From the NCBI RefSeq assembly GCF_037126465.1, contig NC_088201.1, positions 69,896,879 through 69,960,878 on the forward strand: DNA of 64,000 bases. The letters are read 5' to 3'. Made by a program: the position numbers and the translations under genes. Each line of letters begins with the position of its first letter. Position 1 is the first letter of the stretch. Positions 9,846-19,017 of this stretch are shown here, one piece after another. The stretch comes from Ornithodoros turicata (lineage: Eukaryota > Arthropoda > Arachnida > Ixodida > Argasidae). The notes under the pieces were generated by a model. It was not told where the DNA came from. It did no database searches and saw only the letters and a list, made by a program, of their open reading frames with translations.

Positions 9846-11385
9846 CTCACCCGGCTTTTGGAATATATTTTCAAATAAAGTTGTTGTTTTACAAAGCTCA
9901 TTACATTGTAGAAATCATTCTTATTGCCTATTGTTTAGGGGATACCATTCTTGCAGTTACGTGAAGCACTGAAGCACTGAAGGGCCAATTTCGAAAGTAA
10001 GGGCAATTTGATTTATGTTCTTGCCGACATGGCACAGCGTATGCACGAGATAGCTCCATTTCAGAAGCCTGAGAACACTCGAAGCAGTTAGTGTGCTAGC
10101 ATTAGATATTGTGTGCAGAATTACATATTTGCTTTTGCTAGGGTAACTAAGAAGGGTGGATAGAAAGACAGTTACAACATGTTTCCACAAAAGACACTCA
10201 GATTAATTAGCAGTTTGCTGCAAGAGAGTTAAGGCTTTTCCAGATTACTAGAACATGGGTACCTGATTGTAGATAACAGGAACTCATACACCAGAGGTCA
10301 GTGTTACGCACACCCTGCTTTCCATCAAACCTGTTAAAAGGCGTGACCCCCTCAACCTGCACAAAATTCCTAGAGTGTCTTCACTGGGCACTGTTGCTGT
10401 TCCTCTCATAAGGTGCTCTCTATGAACCTGACTCCCAGTTCTGGATGCACAGCCTGAAATAACTTTAGCATGCTTTCCCAACGTGAATGGTCGCAACTTC
10501 TATGAGCAGTGTTGTACTTCCTGAAAGCAATATGAAATGCTATGCCATGACAGGTTATGTTGATATCCTTCTTAAGACCGTAGAGAGATGTTCCTTGCTC
10601 CCTTTATTCCCAACCGCACTATCAGACGCAAGCCCACTTGCCACCAAGCCGATGAGTATTTCCTCACAGTCAGGGCAATCAAGGGAATCAATCACTGAGG
10701 CTCAGAAAAGCTGTTTTCTATGGGGATCTGATGCAGGACTGAGACATCAGTAGCCCCGAGAAAGTCCAGGGTTTCTTTGAATTTTAGATGTGTCAGCTTT
10801 TAATTTCCTCCTTCCCCCTTTTTTTATGTAGTACCTGATTACTTTAGCCTTGTACAGCTTTGGAGATTGAGGATGTGGAGATGATGTAAGAGGTGGAATT
10901 AGGCTTTAGGCACAATGAGGCAAAGTGTGACAACATACCTTCTGAGTAGGTTTATGTATCATTCACACAAAGAGAGGATAGGTATTACAATAGATGTTAC
11001 ATCTTTTTCTGGTTTTGATATTTCTTTATTCATGAATATACTTCAAAGGCCCTTGCGGGCATTACATGAGGGGGCATCAACATGGGTCACTTAACAAATA
11101 CAGAAGTTACAAGCAACATGCATATTTGAAAGACAGACTCTGCTTTTCGTTTGTTCATCAGTCTCGCTCAAGAAATTGTTCAGTGTCGCAACAGTACACA
11201 ATGTCACGAACGGAGTGCTCATCGATCGTTCCGCTGGACTCATTAAAAAGGACTAGTGTTGTGTTTCAACGCAACATATTGAACTCATTAACCATGCATC
11301 ATCCTGAGAGCTATAAGTCATCCTAAATACAGATGCTGAATTATTTTAAATGCGATAGACGAGCTGTGCGAAAAGGTACCTCCAG
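9846..11385. other. No gene recognised; LINE-like 3' end on minus strand near 11,020-11,080
   Basis: No coding family was recognised. On the minus strand, CCCTCATGTAATGCCCGCAA and GGGCCTTTGAAGTATA followed by AATAAAG (about 11,025-11,075) resemble the 3' UTR of arthropod CR1/Jockey elements; this is from memory and not verified. An AATAAA there could also serve as the poly(A) signal of the minus-strand gene ending at 11,386. Confidence 0.35.
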
Positions 11386-11542
11386 TTAGGACGTTGTGTA
11401 CTTGAAGCCTGTGGCAGTTTCTGTGTGGAAGGCTCGCCAGATCCTGTTCACTGCACGGGCTGGGATGACCATGCTCTTGTTTTTCCAAAGCTTGTGGTAA
11501 AAACGCCTTGCAAACTCGCGATATGCAGTATATCCGTATCGC
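11386..11542 (-). CDS. Last exon of P2X7-C-terminal-like gene
   Basis: On the minus strand an acceptor (CTGTGTAG|GCG) opens an exon at 11,542, which runs to a TAA at 11,386-11,388. It reads RYGYTAYREFARRFYHKLW, then KNKSMVIPARAVNRIWRAF and ending TGFKYTTS. This matches the final part of the cysteine-rich intracellular domain of P2X7-like proteins: an AYRqf..W block, a .viPscaV..IR..FP block and a final Y.GF. The family's second Cys of the PSCAV motif is replaced (IPARAV). Its phase (1 base before the first full codon) is compatible with a spliced exon, but the preceding exon ends in a stop, so the path between 11,648 and 11,542 is not clear. It is probably part of the same gene as 11,648-19,017. 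Confidence 0.6.
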
Positions 11543-11647
11543 CTACACAGATGCACATAAAATATAGATTAGACAAACAGGTAACCGGTCAAAGTACAGG
11601 GTGTGTGTCGTGCATTTCCACATGTACTTGAGAGCAACTGCAACTTA

Positions 11648-11729
11648 TCATTCGGCTGCGCTTTCGAGCTCCTTGCAGCACAAGCATTCTATCTCCTTCG
11701 GCATCATGATACACCAGCCGCACCGGCAC
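11648..11729 (-). CDS. Middle exon: C-x-C-x2-C…CC zinc-binding part of P2X7-like domain
   Basis: After an acceptor TTTAAG|G the exon reads CRCGWCIMMPKEIECLCCKE and ends …ESAAE with TGA at 11,648-11,650. The C-x-C-x2-C…MP.E.ECLCCKE pattern is that of the N-terminal half of the P2X7 intracellular domain (MP.e.E..CC.E). It is exactly in phase with exon 1: exon 1 leaves two bases (AG) at its donor and this exon supplies the third. The stop comes before the family's next block (C..T.HP.F…CL), so either the transcript splices before the stop from a donor I cannot identify, or the gene is truncated here. Confidence 0.65.
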
Positions 11730-11825
11730 CTTAAACGGCAAGCACGCATTAAGTATGAGGACACGAAATTTTAGAGAACGTTTACATGTTCGATCGCAGT
11801 GTGCGTTATAAAGCTCATCGCTTAC

Positions 11826-11897
11826 CTGCCTGTCGAAGACAGGCGACTGACCCGGTTTGCTTTATCTGTGACCGATGTTCGTAGAGCTTTGACTTCG
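11826..11897 (-). pseudogene. Distal half of exon 1 of the P2X7-like gene, cut off by the LTR element
   Basis: From the 5' LTR edge the minus strand continues KALRTSVTDKANRVSRLSST, then G, and stops at a clear donor CAG|GTAAGC (GT at 11,825-11,824). Together with 18,873-19,017, and counting the 5-bp TSD once, the exon is 212 bp: 70 codons plus two bases. In the present genome this half is about 7 kb from its own start codon, with LTR sequence between. Confidence 0.75.
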
Positions 11898-12920
11898 TGT
11901 CACAAATCCGTGATTCCGACGCATTTCGGGAACTTTTTCGAACATGGACTATGCAGCCAAAAGTACGGTAGCCGAGAGCTGCATTTGTTTTTTTTACATC
12001 ATGTACTTTGTCTAGACGTCGAAATGGCCTTTTTCCTGCGAAAAGCAGTTAGTGTTTATGTCAGGGGACCGAACATTGGGAAGGGCAGCGAACCCCTGGC
12101 CGTGTGGTCGCAGGTGTCAAGTGACACCACCGAGTGTGTGTGCGTCTAGAAGTCTGGAATTCCTCGTTCTCGGGACTTGAGAAAAAGAACATAACAAGCA
12201 AATCGAACTTTGAACCAGACCAAGAGCGAAACCAAGAAACGTCAGTCGTGGTTTGGAAACAAGCGTGTGCGGCAGCGTCAGTCCTCGAGGGGAGACGTCG
12301 GCGAGTTCCTTTGTTTGGGTGCGTCGTGCAAGAAACCGCAGAGACCACAGACCGAAAAGGACCCCCGCCGCGCGACCCGACTCATCACAGCACCTTTCTG
12401 ACAACGGACATTCGGACCTTCTGTGCAAAACAGCTAAGACTTTGAAATTCTCTGTCACCCTGTTGAAACTGTGTTAAGGCCATTTCCACGTAGATAATGT
12501 TTTCTTAATGAGCATTGCACCTTGTATTATTTAGTTATAGTTAATATCTGTGTTGAAGCATTCATCGGTTGTTTCTTTTTAATTTTGTAAGATTGAGTAA
12601 AACGTTGTGTTGGATTGTTATCGTTGTACCCTGAGTCACTCCTTTGACGATTACACCATCGTGCTCTAACGAGTGCTGATCGCCCTGGGTCGAACTAAGT
12701 ATTGTCGAGGGAATCGTGGGTTGGCTAGGGTGTTGATTTGCCCGTCAGTAACCGCCGAGGGTAGACCGGTGAGTGCATAAGCCTCTCAGTCTTCGGGACC
12801 GAGCGCTTAACGGAGTAACGTGGTGTAGAACCACATCGCAATAAGCATCCCCACCGATTTTGGGAATCATCCCAAAACGCGAATTCAAGTTCATTCCTTT
12901 TCGACCATATATACTTAACA
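11898..12920 (+). repeat. 5' LTR
   Basis: It begins TGTCACAAATCCGTG and ends ATACTTAACA, with TG…CA ends. The end is fixed by comparison with the 3' LTR, where sequence past CA is the TSD. Short frames within (for example around 12,061-12,477) repeat identically in the 3' LTR and are not genes. A TATA-like ATATATAC is close to the 3' edge; the transcription start cannot be placed. Confidence 0.95.
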
Positions 12921-12924
12921 AAAA

Positions 12925-12942
12925 TGGCGTCCGCGACAGGAC
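12925..12942 (+). other. Primer-binding site
   Basis: Four bases after the LTR comes TGGCGTCCGCGACAGGAC. It starts with TGG, the complement of a tRNA CCA end. It resembles the TGGCGACCGTGACA type that insect Gypsy elements pair with a tRNA-Arg, but with two mismatches, so the exact tRNA is not settled. Confidence 0.7.
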
Positions 12943-13032
12943 CCAGGTGGCGATGCATGGTGTAGTCCGTTGGAAGTGTGGTCTCTGGATATTGAATGAT
13001 TGAGGTTGTTGTCAGAAGTGCTGTTATCAGGT

Positions 13033-13359
13033 ATGGTCATGGAGATCGGCAAATTAGTTGAGATAGGCGAGAAGCTTGGATTGCAAGGGCGTGAGCTTCA
13101 GGAATGGATAAATCAGGAGAGGACTAGAGATCGCGAGGAGCGGGCTCTAGAACGAGAGCGCATGAGGGAGGCCGAAGCCAAGGCTATAGAAGCACACGAA
13201 AGAGAAAAGGAGGCGCACGAAAGAGAAAAGGAGGCGCACGAAAGAGAGAGAGAAATTTTGGAAATGAAGCTGGCGGCTTTCCGAAAAAGGTTCCCCCCAA
13301 GTGAGTGGGTCGGACGAAGGACAGACGGTTCCGCCATCGTCTCAGTTTCAGGGAATTAG
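13033..13359 (+). CDS. Gag N-terminal coiled-coil part (separate frame)
   Basis: Starting from ATG 13,033 or 13,039 (MVMEIGKLVEIGEKLGLQGR…) the frame gives a short globular start and then a long highly charged helix with repeated AHEREKE heptad-like units, a typical N-terminal coiled coil in Gag proteins of arthropod Gypsy elements. After about residue 85 the sequence (AAFRKRF…) departs from sense, and the Gag reading continues in the +1 frame opened at 13,268. The switch falls between an A5 run (13,284-13,288) and a C6 run (13,293-13,298), so a single-base homopolymer change or a ribosomal frameshift is needed. Note the triplicated 18-bp unit (GCACGAAAGAGAAAAGGAG-type) at about 13,190-13,245. 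Confidence 0.75.
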   Translation: MVMEIGKLVEIGEKLGLQGRELQEWINQERTRDREERALERERMREAEAKAIEAHEREKEAHEREKEAHEREREILEMKLAAFRKRFPPSEWVGRRTDGSAIVSVSGN

Positions 13360-14866
13360 TCCCCATAAGTTGATGTCAGCGTATGACGAAAAGAAAGATG
13401 ATTTAGATGCATATTTGATGCGTTTTGAACGAATAGCCGATGGTCAGAAGTGGCCTAAGGAGCAATGGGCAGCGGCATTGAGTATGTGCCTTAGCGGAGA
13501 AGCTTTGAGCGTGTTTGGGAGGTTACCAGCAAGCGATTGCAACGACTACGCGAAGCTGAAAGAGGCATTGCTGAGTAGATTCCGTTTGACGGAAGACGGT
13601 TTTCGTGGCAAGTTCCAAACCGCACCACCCGTAGATGGAGAAACGGCGGGTCAGTACCTCGCTAGGCTAGATAACTACTGGGAAAGATGGTTGCAGCTAG
13701 CAGGAACAAAGAAAGAATACGAAGATGTCAAAGAACTGATGATCCGCGAAAGGTTTTTAGAAAGATGCGACCCGAAGCTGGCGTTGTTCATCAAAGAGAG
13801 GAAGCCGAAAAGCAGAAAAGACTTATCCGAATTAGCGGACCAGTTCATGAACGCGCAGGGAAGTACAAACCTAGGGAAGAAAACTAGCGAAAGCGGAGTT
13901 CCGGAGAAGCAAGTTGCTCCCGTGTCGGGAAAAACCGGAGCCGATGGGAAAGGCGCAAGCCCAGGTGTAGCACAGCGGCAGCGATGCCTGATCTGCAATA
14001 GGCTCGGGCACAAGGCCTCTAATTGTCGTACAAATGTAGCTAGAGGAGCCTCAGACATAATTTGCTACAGGTGTGGACGTCGTGGGCACAAGAGCTCGGA
14101 GTGCAGGAGTACAAATACTGCAAAGAAGGATGGAACTGAAAATTCGGTATCCACATGCGTTCAGGGAGGATATGTTGAACTTAAGAGCGGGGAGAAGGTA
14201 CCTGTGGTAAACGTTGCGTCCAAGGACAAACGTCCACCAGAGGAGAACAACTTGCCGGTTGTGGAAGGCATTATAGACGGCAAACGCGTCAAAATTCTCC
14301 GAGATACAGGGTGTAACACTGTCATCGTTAACAAAGCATTGATTACGCCCGAGCAGCTGACGGGAAAGACGATGACTGTGTTCCTACTTGATCGCAAGGT
14401 CAGAATGTTACCTGTTGCCACCGTTCACATTCAGTCACCGTACTACACGGGGGAGCTTGAGGCAGGATGCATGGAGGATCCTTTATTTGACGTTATACTT
14501 GGCAATGTGCCCGGAATGCGACGCGTTGAGGAAGAAGACCCACACTGGGAAACCGAACCTAACAATGCAGAAGACACTGGTTCCAAGGAACAAGACGTTC
14601 CCGAACTAGAAGGGAATACACAGAGTGTGGGAGGTGGCCAGCAAGAAATGCCTCCTAAGATACTTGCGGTGACTACGCGACAACAGTCCAGGAAGCAGAG
14701 GGAAGATTTCCGGCAGTTGAGAAGTCCACTCCTAAGCGAGGGCATAGTGACCGAAGATTTCGGTAAAGAGCAAAAGGACGACCCGACTTTGCAAAAGTTT
14801 TTTGCTTCCATCGGAAAACAATTCCAAAGCAAGAACCGGCGTCAGGGCAGCTACCTATTTTTTTGA
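13268..14866 (+). CDS. Gag capsid/nucleocapsid and aspartic protease
   Basis: The open frame runs 13,268-14,866; the first non-AUG start candidate is GTG 13,301, though it more likely continues the upstream Gag frame. Counting from 13,301: residues about 20-190 form a Gag capsid-type helical domain (DLDAYLMRFERIADG, then MCLSGEALSVFGRL). Two CCHC zinc knuckles are at C229-C232-H237-C242 and C255-C258-H263-C268. A retropepsin domain is at about 315-410, with the catalytic triplet DTG at 335-337 and the C-terminal ILGN block. The protease would cut the polyprotein, and Gag would package the RNA. The frame ends at TGA 14,864-14,866 right after a T7 run, and pol continues in another frame. Base composition and codon use match pol. 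Confidence 0.9.
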   Translation, partial: SWRLSEKGSPQVSGSDEGQTVPPSSQFQGISPHKLMSAYDEKKDDLDAYLMRFERIADGQKWPKEQWAAALSMCLSGEALSVFGRLPASDCNDYAKLKEALLSRFRLTEDGFRGKFQTAPPVDGETAGQYLARLDNYWERWLQLAGTKKEYEDVKELMIRERFLERCDPKLALFIKERKPKSRKDLSELADQFMNAQGSTNLGKKTSESGVPEKQVAPVSGKTGADGKGASPGVAQRQRCLICNRLGHKASNCRTNVARGASDIICYRCGRRGHKSSECRSTNTAKKDGTENSVSTCVQGGYVELKSGEKVPVVNVASKDKRPPEENNLPVVEGIIDGKRVKILRDTGCNTVIVNKALITPEQLTGKTMTVFLLDRKVRMLPVATVHIQSPYYTGELEAGCMEDPLFDVILGNVPGMRRVEEEDPHWETEPNNAEDTGSKEQDVPELEGNTQSVGGGQQEMPPKILAVTTRQQSRKQREDFRQLRSPLLSEGIVTEDFGKEQKDDPTLQKFFASIGKQFQSKNRRQGSYLFF

Positions 14867-17513
14867 GGAAAACGATTTGCTTCATCGGAAGTATAAATCG
14901 TTTAGTGGGGAGACAACAATTCAGCTAATGGTACCTCAAAAATTCAGGCTTACGGTCTTGGAGTTGGCACACAATGGAATAATGGCCGGACATCAAGGGG
15001 CAAAACGCACGGCCGAGAGAATTATGACAGAATTTTACTGGCCAGGACTGCAGTCAGACGTGAAAAGGTTTGTCCGAACGTGCGACATTTGCCAGATAAC
15101 CAGTGACAAGGGCAGGACGCGACCGTTGCCACTGGGGAAAATGCCTATAATTGACACTCCATTCAAAAGAGTGGCCATTGATATCGTCGGACCGATAAAA
15201 CCACCGTCGGAAGGGGGCAATCGCTACATACTTACTCTCGTCGACTATGCTACCAGATTTCCGGAAGCCGTTGCTTTGCCAAGCATCGAAACAGAAAGAG
15301 TAGCTGAAGCTCTACTGAACATATTTTCCCGGGTTGGATTGCCAGATGAAATACTCAGCGACAGGGGGTCTAACTTCACTTCCGACCTGATGAGGGAGAT
15401 CAGTCGGCTGCTATCAGTTCGCCAGCTCACCACAACACCATACCACCCGATGGCCAACGGACTCGTAGAGAAGTTCAATGGAACACTGAAGAAGATGCTG
15501 AAGCGAATGTGCCATGAGCGCCCACGGGACTGGGATCGCTATTTGTCACCCCTTTTATTTGCATATAGGGAGGTGCCACAGGCAAGCCTGGGATTTTCCC
15601 CATTTGAGCTTTTGTACGGCCGAAAGATGAAGGGGCCGTTGGCAATTTTGAAACAGCTGTGGGGCGGAGCACAGATTGATGAAGAGGTGAAGACGACGTA
15701 TCAGCATGTATTTGATCTGCGTAACAAGCTCGAAGAGACTTGTCAAATCGCCCACGAGGAGCTGGAGAACGCGTCGCAGCGGTACAAGAAGTATTATGAC
15801 ACGAGAAGCAGAGACCGACAGCTCCAGGTTGGAGACGAAGCCCTACTGTTACTTCCTACGGAGGGAAATAAATTAATGATGCAATGGAAAGGACCCTTCA
15901 AAATAATTGAAAAGAAGGGAGAAGCTGACTATGTTATCGACCTCGGACACAAAAAGAAGCTGTTTCATGCGAACATTCTGAAGAAGTATGAACAAAGAGA
16001 ACCAGCGACACAAGTAAACGCCATGTTGGCATCAGTGGCTGCGAGGGATGGGTGCGAAGACCACGTGGACGTCGACGTGGAGGTTCCCACTACGTTAGGA
16101 GAAACGAGAGAAGATTGCCGAGATGTAATCGTCGGTGAGGAGCTAAGCACACAGCAGAGAAGTGACGTGCGAAACCTAACGACGGCGTATCAAGAAATAT
16201 TTTCCGACTTGCCCGGCTCCACTAATTTGGTGGAATGCAACTTACAGACGGCAACAGACTGTCCGGTGCACGTCAAGCAATATCCCCTTCCGTTCGCTGT
16301 ACGAGGTGAGGTTGAGAGGGAGTTGGAGGGAATGCTTCAGCTGGGAATTATTGAAAAGTCCAACTCTCCCTACCATTCTCCAGTTTTGATCGTAAAGAAA
16401 TCCGACGGATCAAACAGGGTGTGCATTGATTTCCGAAGACTCAACGACATCCTCATTGCAGATGCAGAGCCCATTCCCAGGTCGGATTGCCTAATTGCAG
16501 AGGTTGGCTCTCGCGTATATTTCACTAAACTCGACCTCGCCAAGGGATATTGGCAGATTCCCCTCAATGAGGATTCAAAACCAAAAACCGCATTTTCGAC
16601 ACCAAGTGGCCTGTATCAGTTCAGGTACATGCCGTTCGGTTTGAAGACAGCACCAGCGGTATTTGCAAAACTCATGCGAGAAGTGCTGCAGGGAATCCCC
16701 AATGTGCAACATTACTACGATGACGTGCTCATCGCGACTGATACGTGGGAAGAACACGTTCAGACCCTGAACGAAGTTTTCAGGAAGATAAGAGAAGCAG
16801 GGCTAACGGTACGGCCGGCAAAGTGCGAAATTGGGTTCACGGAGTTGTCATTCTTGGGACACAAGATTGGTCACGGGAAACAAAGCCCCATCTCAGCTAC
16901 ATTGGAAAAAATCAAGAATGCACCGAGGCCGAAGACGAAGACACAGGTTCGGTCGTTTTTAGGACTGACTGGCTACTATCGACAATTCATCCCTAACTAT
17001 TCGTCGATTGCTGCGCCACTGTCAGACCTGACCAAGAAACGAGAGAAATCCCACGTAAAATGGGGAGAAGAGCAGGAACGGTCGTTCTGTACGCTCAAAG
17101 CGTATCTTGCTGAGGCACCCATTTTGCAGTTGCCCGATTTCACGAAGCCGTTCATTCTTCGAACAGACGCCTCTGACACAGGCTTAGGAGCGGTTCTACT
17201 TCAACGGGGTTCCGATGATCTTCACCCAGTAGGGTATGCCAGCAGAAAGTTATTAGACCGAGAGCGGGCGTACTCAACCATTGAGAAAGAGTGCCTCGCT
17301 ATTGTCTGGGCAATCAGACATTTCCACATATTTCTGTATGGGACCCAGTTCGTTATTCAAACTGATCATCAGCCGCTCAGATCCCTTGACAGCGCGAAGT
17401 ACATGAATACTCGAGTGCTCCGTTGGGCACTAGCTGTGCAAGAGTATGATTTCAAAGTCGAGGGCATCAAGGGCAAAGATAATGTCGGTGCCGACTACTT
17501 AAGTAGAACCTGA
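14802..17513 (+). CDS. Pol: integrase - reverse transcriptase - RNase H
   Basis: Coordinates give the open frame (TTG 14,802, 903 residues); sense sequence begins just after the overlap with the protease frame, so it is read by frameshift or after a homopolymer error. Domain order: an HHCC zinc finger (H57, C94, C97); integrase core D127, D187, E223 with exactly 35 residues between the last two and the context TTTPYHPMANGLVEKFNG; a C-terminal integrase region with a GPFKIIEKKGEADYVID block (about 360-400); a variable linker; RT from about 490 with FTKLDLAKGYWQI, RYMPFGLKTAPAVF and the YYDD catalytic box at 638-641; RNase H with D789 (RTDASDTGLGAVL), ECLAIVWA and TDHQPL, ending ADYLSRT. All catalytic residues are intact. 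The integrase-first order is unusual for this superfamily. Confidence 0.95.
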   Translation: MLPSENNSKARTGVRAATYFFEENDLLHRKYKSFSGETTIQLMVPQKFRLTVLELAHNGIMAGHQGAKRTAERIMTEFYWPGLQSDVKRFVRTCDICQITSDKGRTRPLPLGKMPIIDTPFKRVAIDIVGPIKPPSEGGNRYILTLVDYATRFPEAVALPSIETERVAEALLNIFSRVGLPDEILSDRGSNFTSDLMREISRLLSVRQLTTTPYHPMANGLVEKFNGTLKKMLKRMCHERPRDWDRYLSPLLFAYREVPQASLGFSPFELLYGRKMKGPLAILKQLWGGAQIDEEVKTTYQHVFDLRNKLEETCQIAHEELENASQRYKKYYDTRSRDRQLQVGDEALLLLPTEGNKLMMQWKGPFKIIEKKGEADYVIDLGHKKKLFHANILKKYEQREPATQVNAMLASVAARDGCEDHVDVDVEVPTTLGETREDCRDVIVGEELSTQQRSDVRNLTTAYQEIFSDLPGSTNLVECNLQTATDCPVHVKQYPLPFAVRGEVERELEGMLQLGIIEKSNSPYHSPVLIVKKSDGSNRVCIDFRRLNDILIADAEPIPRSDCLIAEVGSRVYFTKLDLAKGYWQIPLNEDSKPKTAFSTPSGLYQFRYMPFGLKTAPAVFAKLMREVLQGIPNVQHYYDDVLIATDTWEEHVQTLNEVFRKIREAGLTVRPAKCEIGFTELSFLGHKIGHGKQSPISATLEKIKNAPRPKTKTQVRSFLGLTGYYRQFIPNYSSIAAPLSDLTKKREKSHVKWGEEQERSFCTLKAYLAEAPILQLPDFTKPFILRTDASDTGLGAVLLQRGSDDLHPVGYASRKLLDRERAYSTIEKECLAIVWAIRHFHIFLYGTQFVIQTDHQPLRSLDSAKYMNTRVLRWALAVQEYDFKVEGIKGKDNVGADYLSRT

Positions 17514-17830
17514 TGAGGGCACTATTCATGATGTCGATATGCATGGGTTATGCATGGCTTCTTAACTGTAATCTGTTTACGTACCCATGTAACGTTTTTA
17601 TTATACTTCATGCCAATTGTATAGGCATGGGCATATGGGTGGAATAAGTAAAGCGTGCGCTGCATACACAGCCGATCGAAATGTTACTCCATTTTGTTGC
17701 TCGATTTGTGCTCATATGTTCATCTGTTGGGTTTTTGATGTTCCAAGTTGTTCAATCGAACGTTTGCGTTATTATACCGTCGGAATCTCGACTATTGTAA
17801 GGTTTGAAATGTTAACCCGTCAACATTCTT

Positions 17831-17840
17831 GAAAAGGGGG
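17831..17840 (+). other. Polypurine tract
   Basis: GAAAAGGGGG ends 3 bases before the 3' LTR (which starts TGTCAC at 17,844). A purine run in this place primes plus-strand DNA synthesis. The 317 bases between the pol stop and this tract (17,514-17,830) show no env-like frame. Confidence 0.85.
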
Positions 17841-17843
17841 CAG

Positions 17844-18872
17844 TGTCACAAATCCGTGATTCCGACGCATTTCGGGAACTTTTTCGAACATGGACTATGT
17901 AGCCAAAAGTACGGTAGCCGAGAGCTGCATTTGTTTTTTGTTTTTTTACATCATGTACTTTGTCTAGACGTAGAAATGGCCTTTTTCCTGCGAAAAGCAG
18001 TTAGTGTTTATGTCTGGGGACCGAACATTGGGAAGGGCAGCGAACCCCTGGCCGTGTGGTCGCAGGTGTCAAGTGACACCACCGAGTGTGTGTGCGTCTG
18101 GAAGTCTGGAATTCCTCGTTCTCGGGACTTGAGAAAAAGAACATAACAAGCAAATCGAACTTTGAACCAGACCAAGAGCGAAACCAAGAAACGTCAGTCG
18201 TGGTTTGGAAACAAGCGTGTGCGGCAGCGTCAGTCCTCGAGGGGAGACGTCGGCGAGTTCCTTTGTTTGGGTGCGTCGTGCAAGAAACCGCAGAGACCAC
18301 AGACCGAAAAGGACCCCCGCCGCGCGACCCGACTCATCACAGCACCTTTCTGACAACGGACATTCGGACCTTCTGTGCAAAACAGCTAAGACTTTGAAAT
18401 TCTCTGTCACCCTGTTGAAACTGTGTTAAGGCCATTTCCACGTAGATAATGTTTTCTTAATGAGCATTGCACCTTGTATTATTTAGTTATAGTTAATATC
18501 TGTGTTGAAGCATTCATCGGTTGTTTCTTTTTAATTTTGTAAGATTGAGTAAAACGTTGTGTTGGATTGTTATCGTTGTACCCTGAGTCACTCCTTTGAC
18601 GATTACACCATCGTGCTCTAACCAGTGCTGATCGCCCTGGGTCGAACTAAGTATTGTCGAGGGAATCGTGGGTTGGCTAGGGTGTTGATTTGTCCGTCAG
18701 TAACCGCCGAGGGTAGACCGGTGAGTGCATAAGCCTCTCAGTCTTCGAGACCGAGCGCTTAACGGAGTAACGTGGTGTACAACCACATCGCAATCAGCAT
18801 CCCCACCGATTTTGGGAATCATCCCAAAACGCGAATTCAAGTTCATTCCTTTTCGACCATATATACTTAACA
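17844..18872 (+). repeat. 3' LTR
   Basis: It is 1,029 bp and almost identical to 11,898-12,920. The length difference is 6 extra bases in a T/G run near 17,934-17,948. Scattered substitutions are visible, for example near 17,900, 17,971, 18,014, 18,101, 18,622 and 18,694. It is followed directly by TSD CTTCG. Confidence 0.95.
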
Positions 18873-19017
18873 CTTCGGCTCGCATTCGCGGCATCGGCGA
18901 CGTTTCGAAAGCGAGGCTCCCGAACTGTTCAGCACACATAATTTTCTTCTCGATCGCAGAAAGGTCAGAAAAAAGTTTCCGGCTCGAAGTCTCCGCATTT
19001 CTTGCTTCGACGTCCAT
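18873..19017 (-). pseudogene. Start half of exon 1 of the P2X7-like gene
   Basis: The minus strand starts at ATG 19,017 and reads MDVEARNAETSSRKLFSDLS…MPRMRAE before running into the 3' LTR at 18,872. As it stands, the frame continues into the LTR and ends at 18,697. The N-terminal sequence is not a family I recognise; it is charged and probably helical. What identifies the gene is its in-phase splice to the Cys-rich exon at 11,729. The upstream sequence (about 19,020-19,090) is GC-rich and could hold the promoter. Confidence 0.7.

Larger units (their letters stand above)
11898..18872 (+). mobile_element. Ty3/Gypsy LTR retrotransposon, Gmr1-like (integrase before RT)
   Basis: The element is 6,975 bp with 1,023-bp and 1,029-bp LTRs and a 5-bp TSD CTTCG (11,893-11,897 and 18,873-18,877). 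Internal order: primer-binding site, Gag with coiled coil, capsid-like region, two CCHC knuckles, aspartic protease, then integrase, RT and RNase H, a polypurine tract and the 3' LTR. There is no env. Normal Ty3/Gypsy order is PR-RT-RH-IN. PR-IN-RT-RH within a Gypsy-type sequence is the mark of the Gmr1 clade. By eye the LTRs differ by about ten substitutions plus one 6-bp indel (in a T-rich run), so the insertion is young. Three frames are needed (13,033/13,268/14,802), with the breaks lying in homopolymers. Confidence 0.95.

Noticed and set aside
12061..12477. Several overlapping 60-115 residue frames, repeated at 18,001-18,429
   Set aside because: They lie wholly in the LTRs, and the same frames occur in both copies only because the LTRs are duplicates. 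No domain is seen.
17514..17830. Possible env gene after pol
   Set aside because: Only 317 bp remain before the polypurine tract and the one frame there has no envelope-like features.
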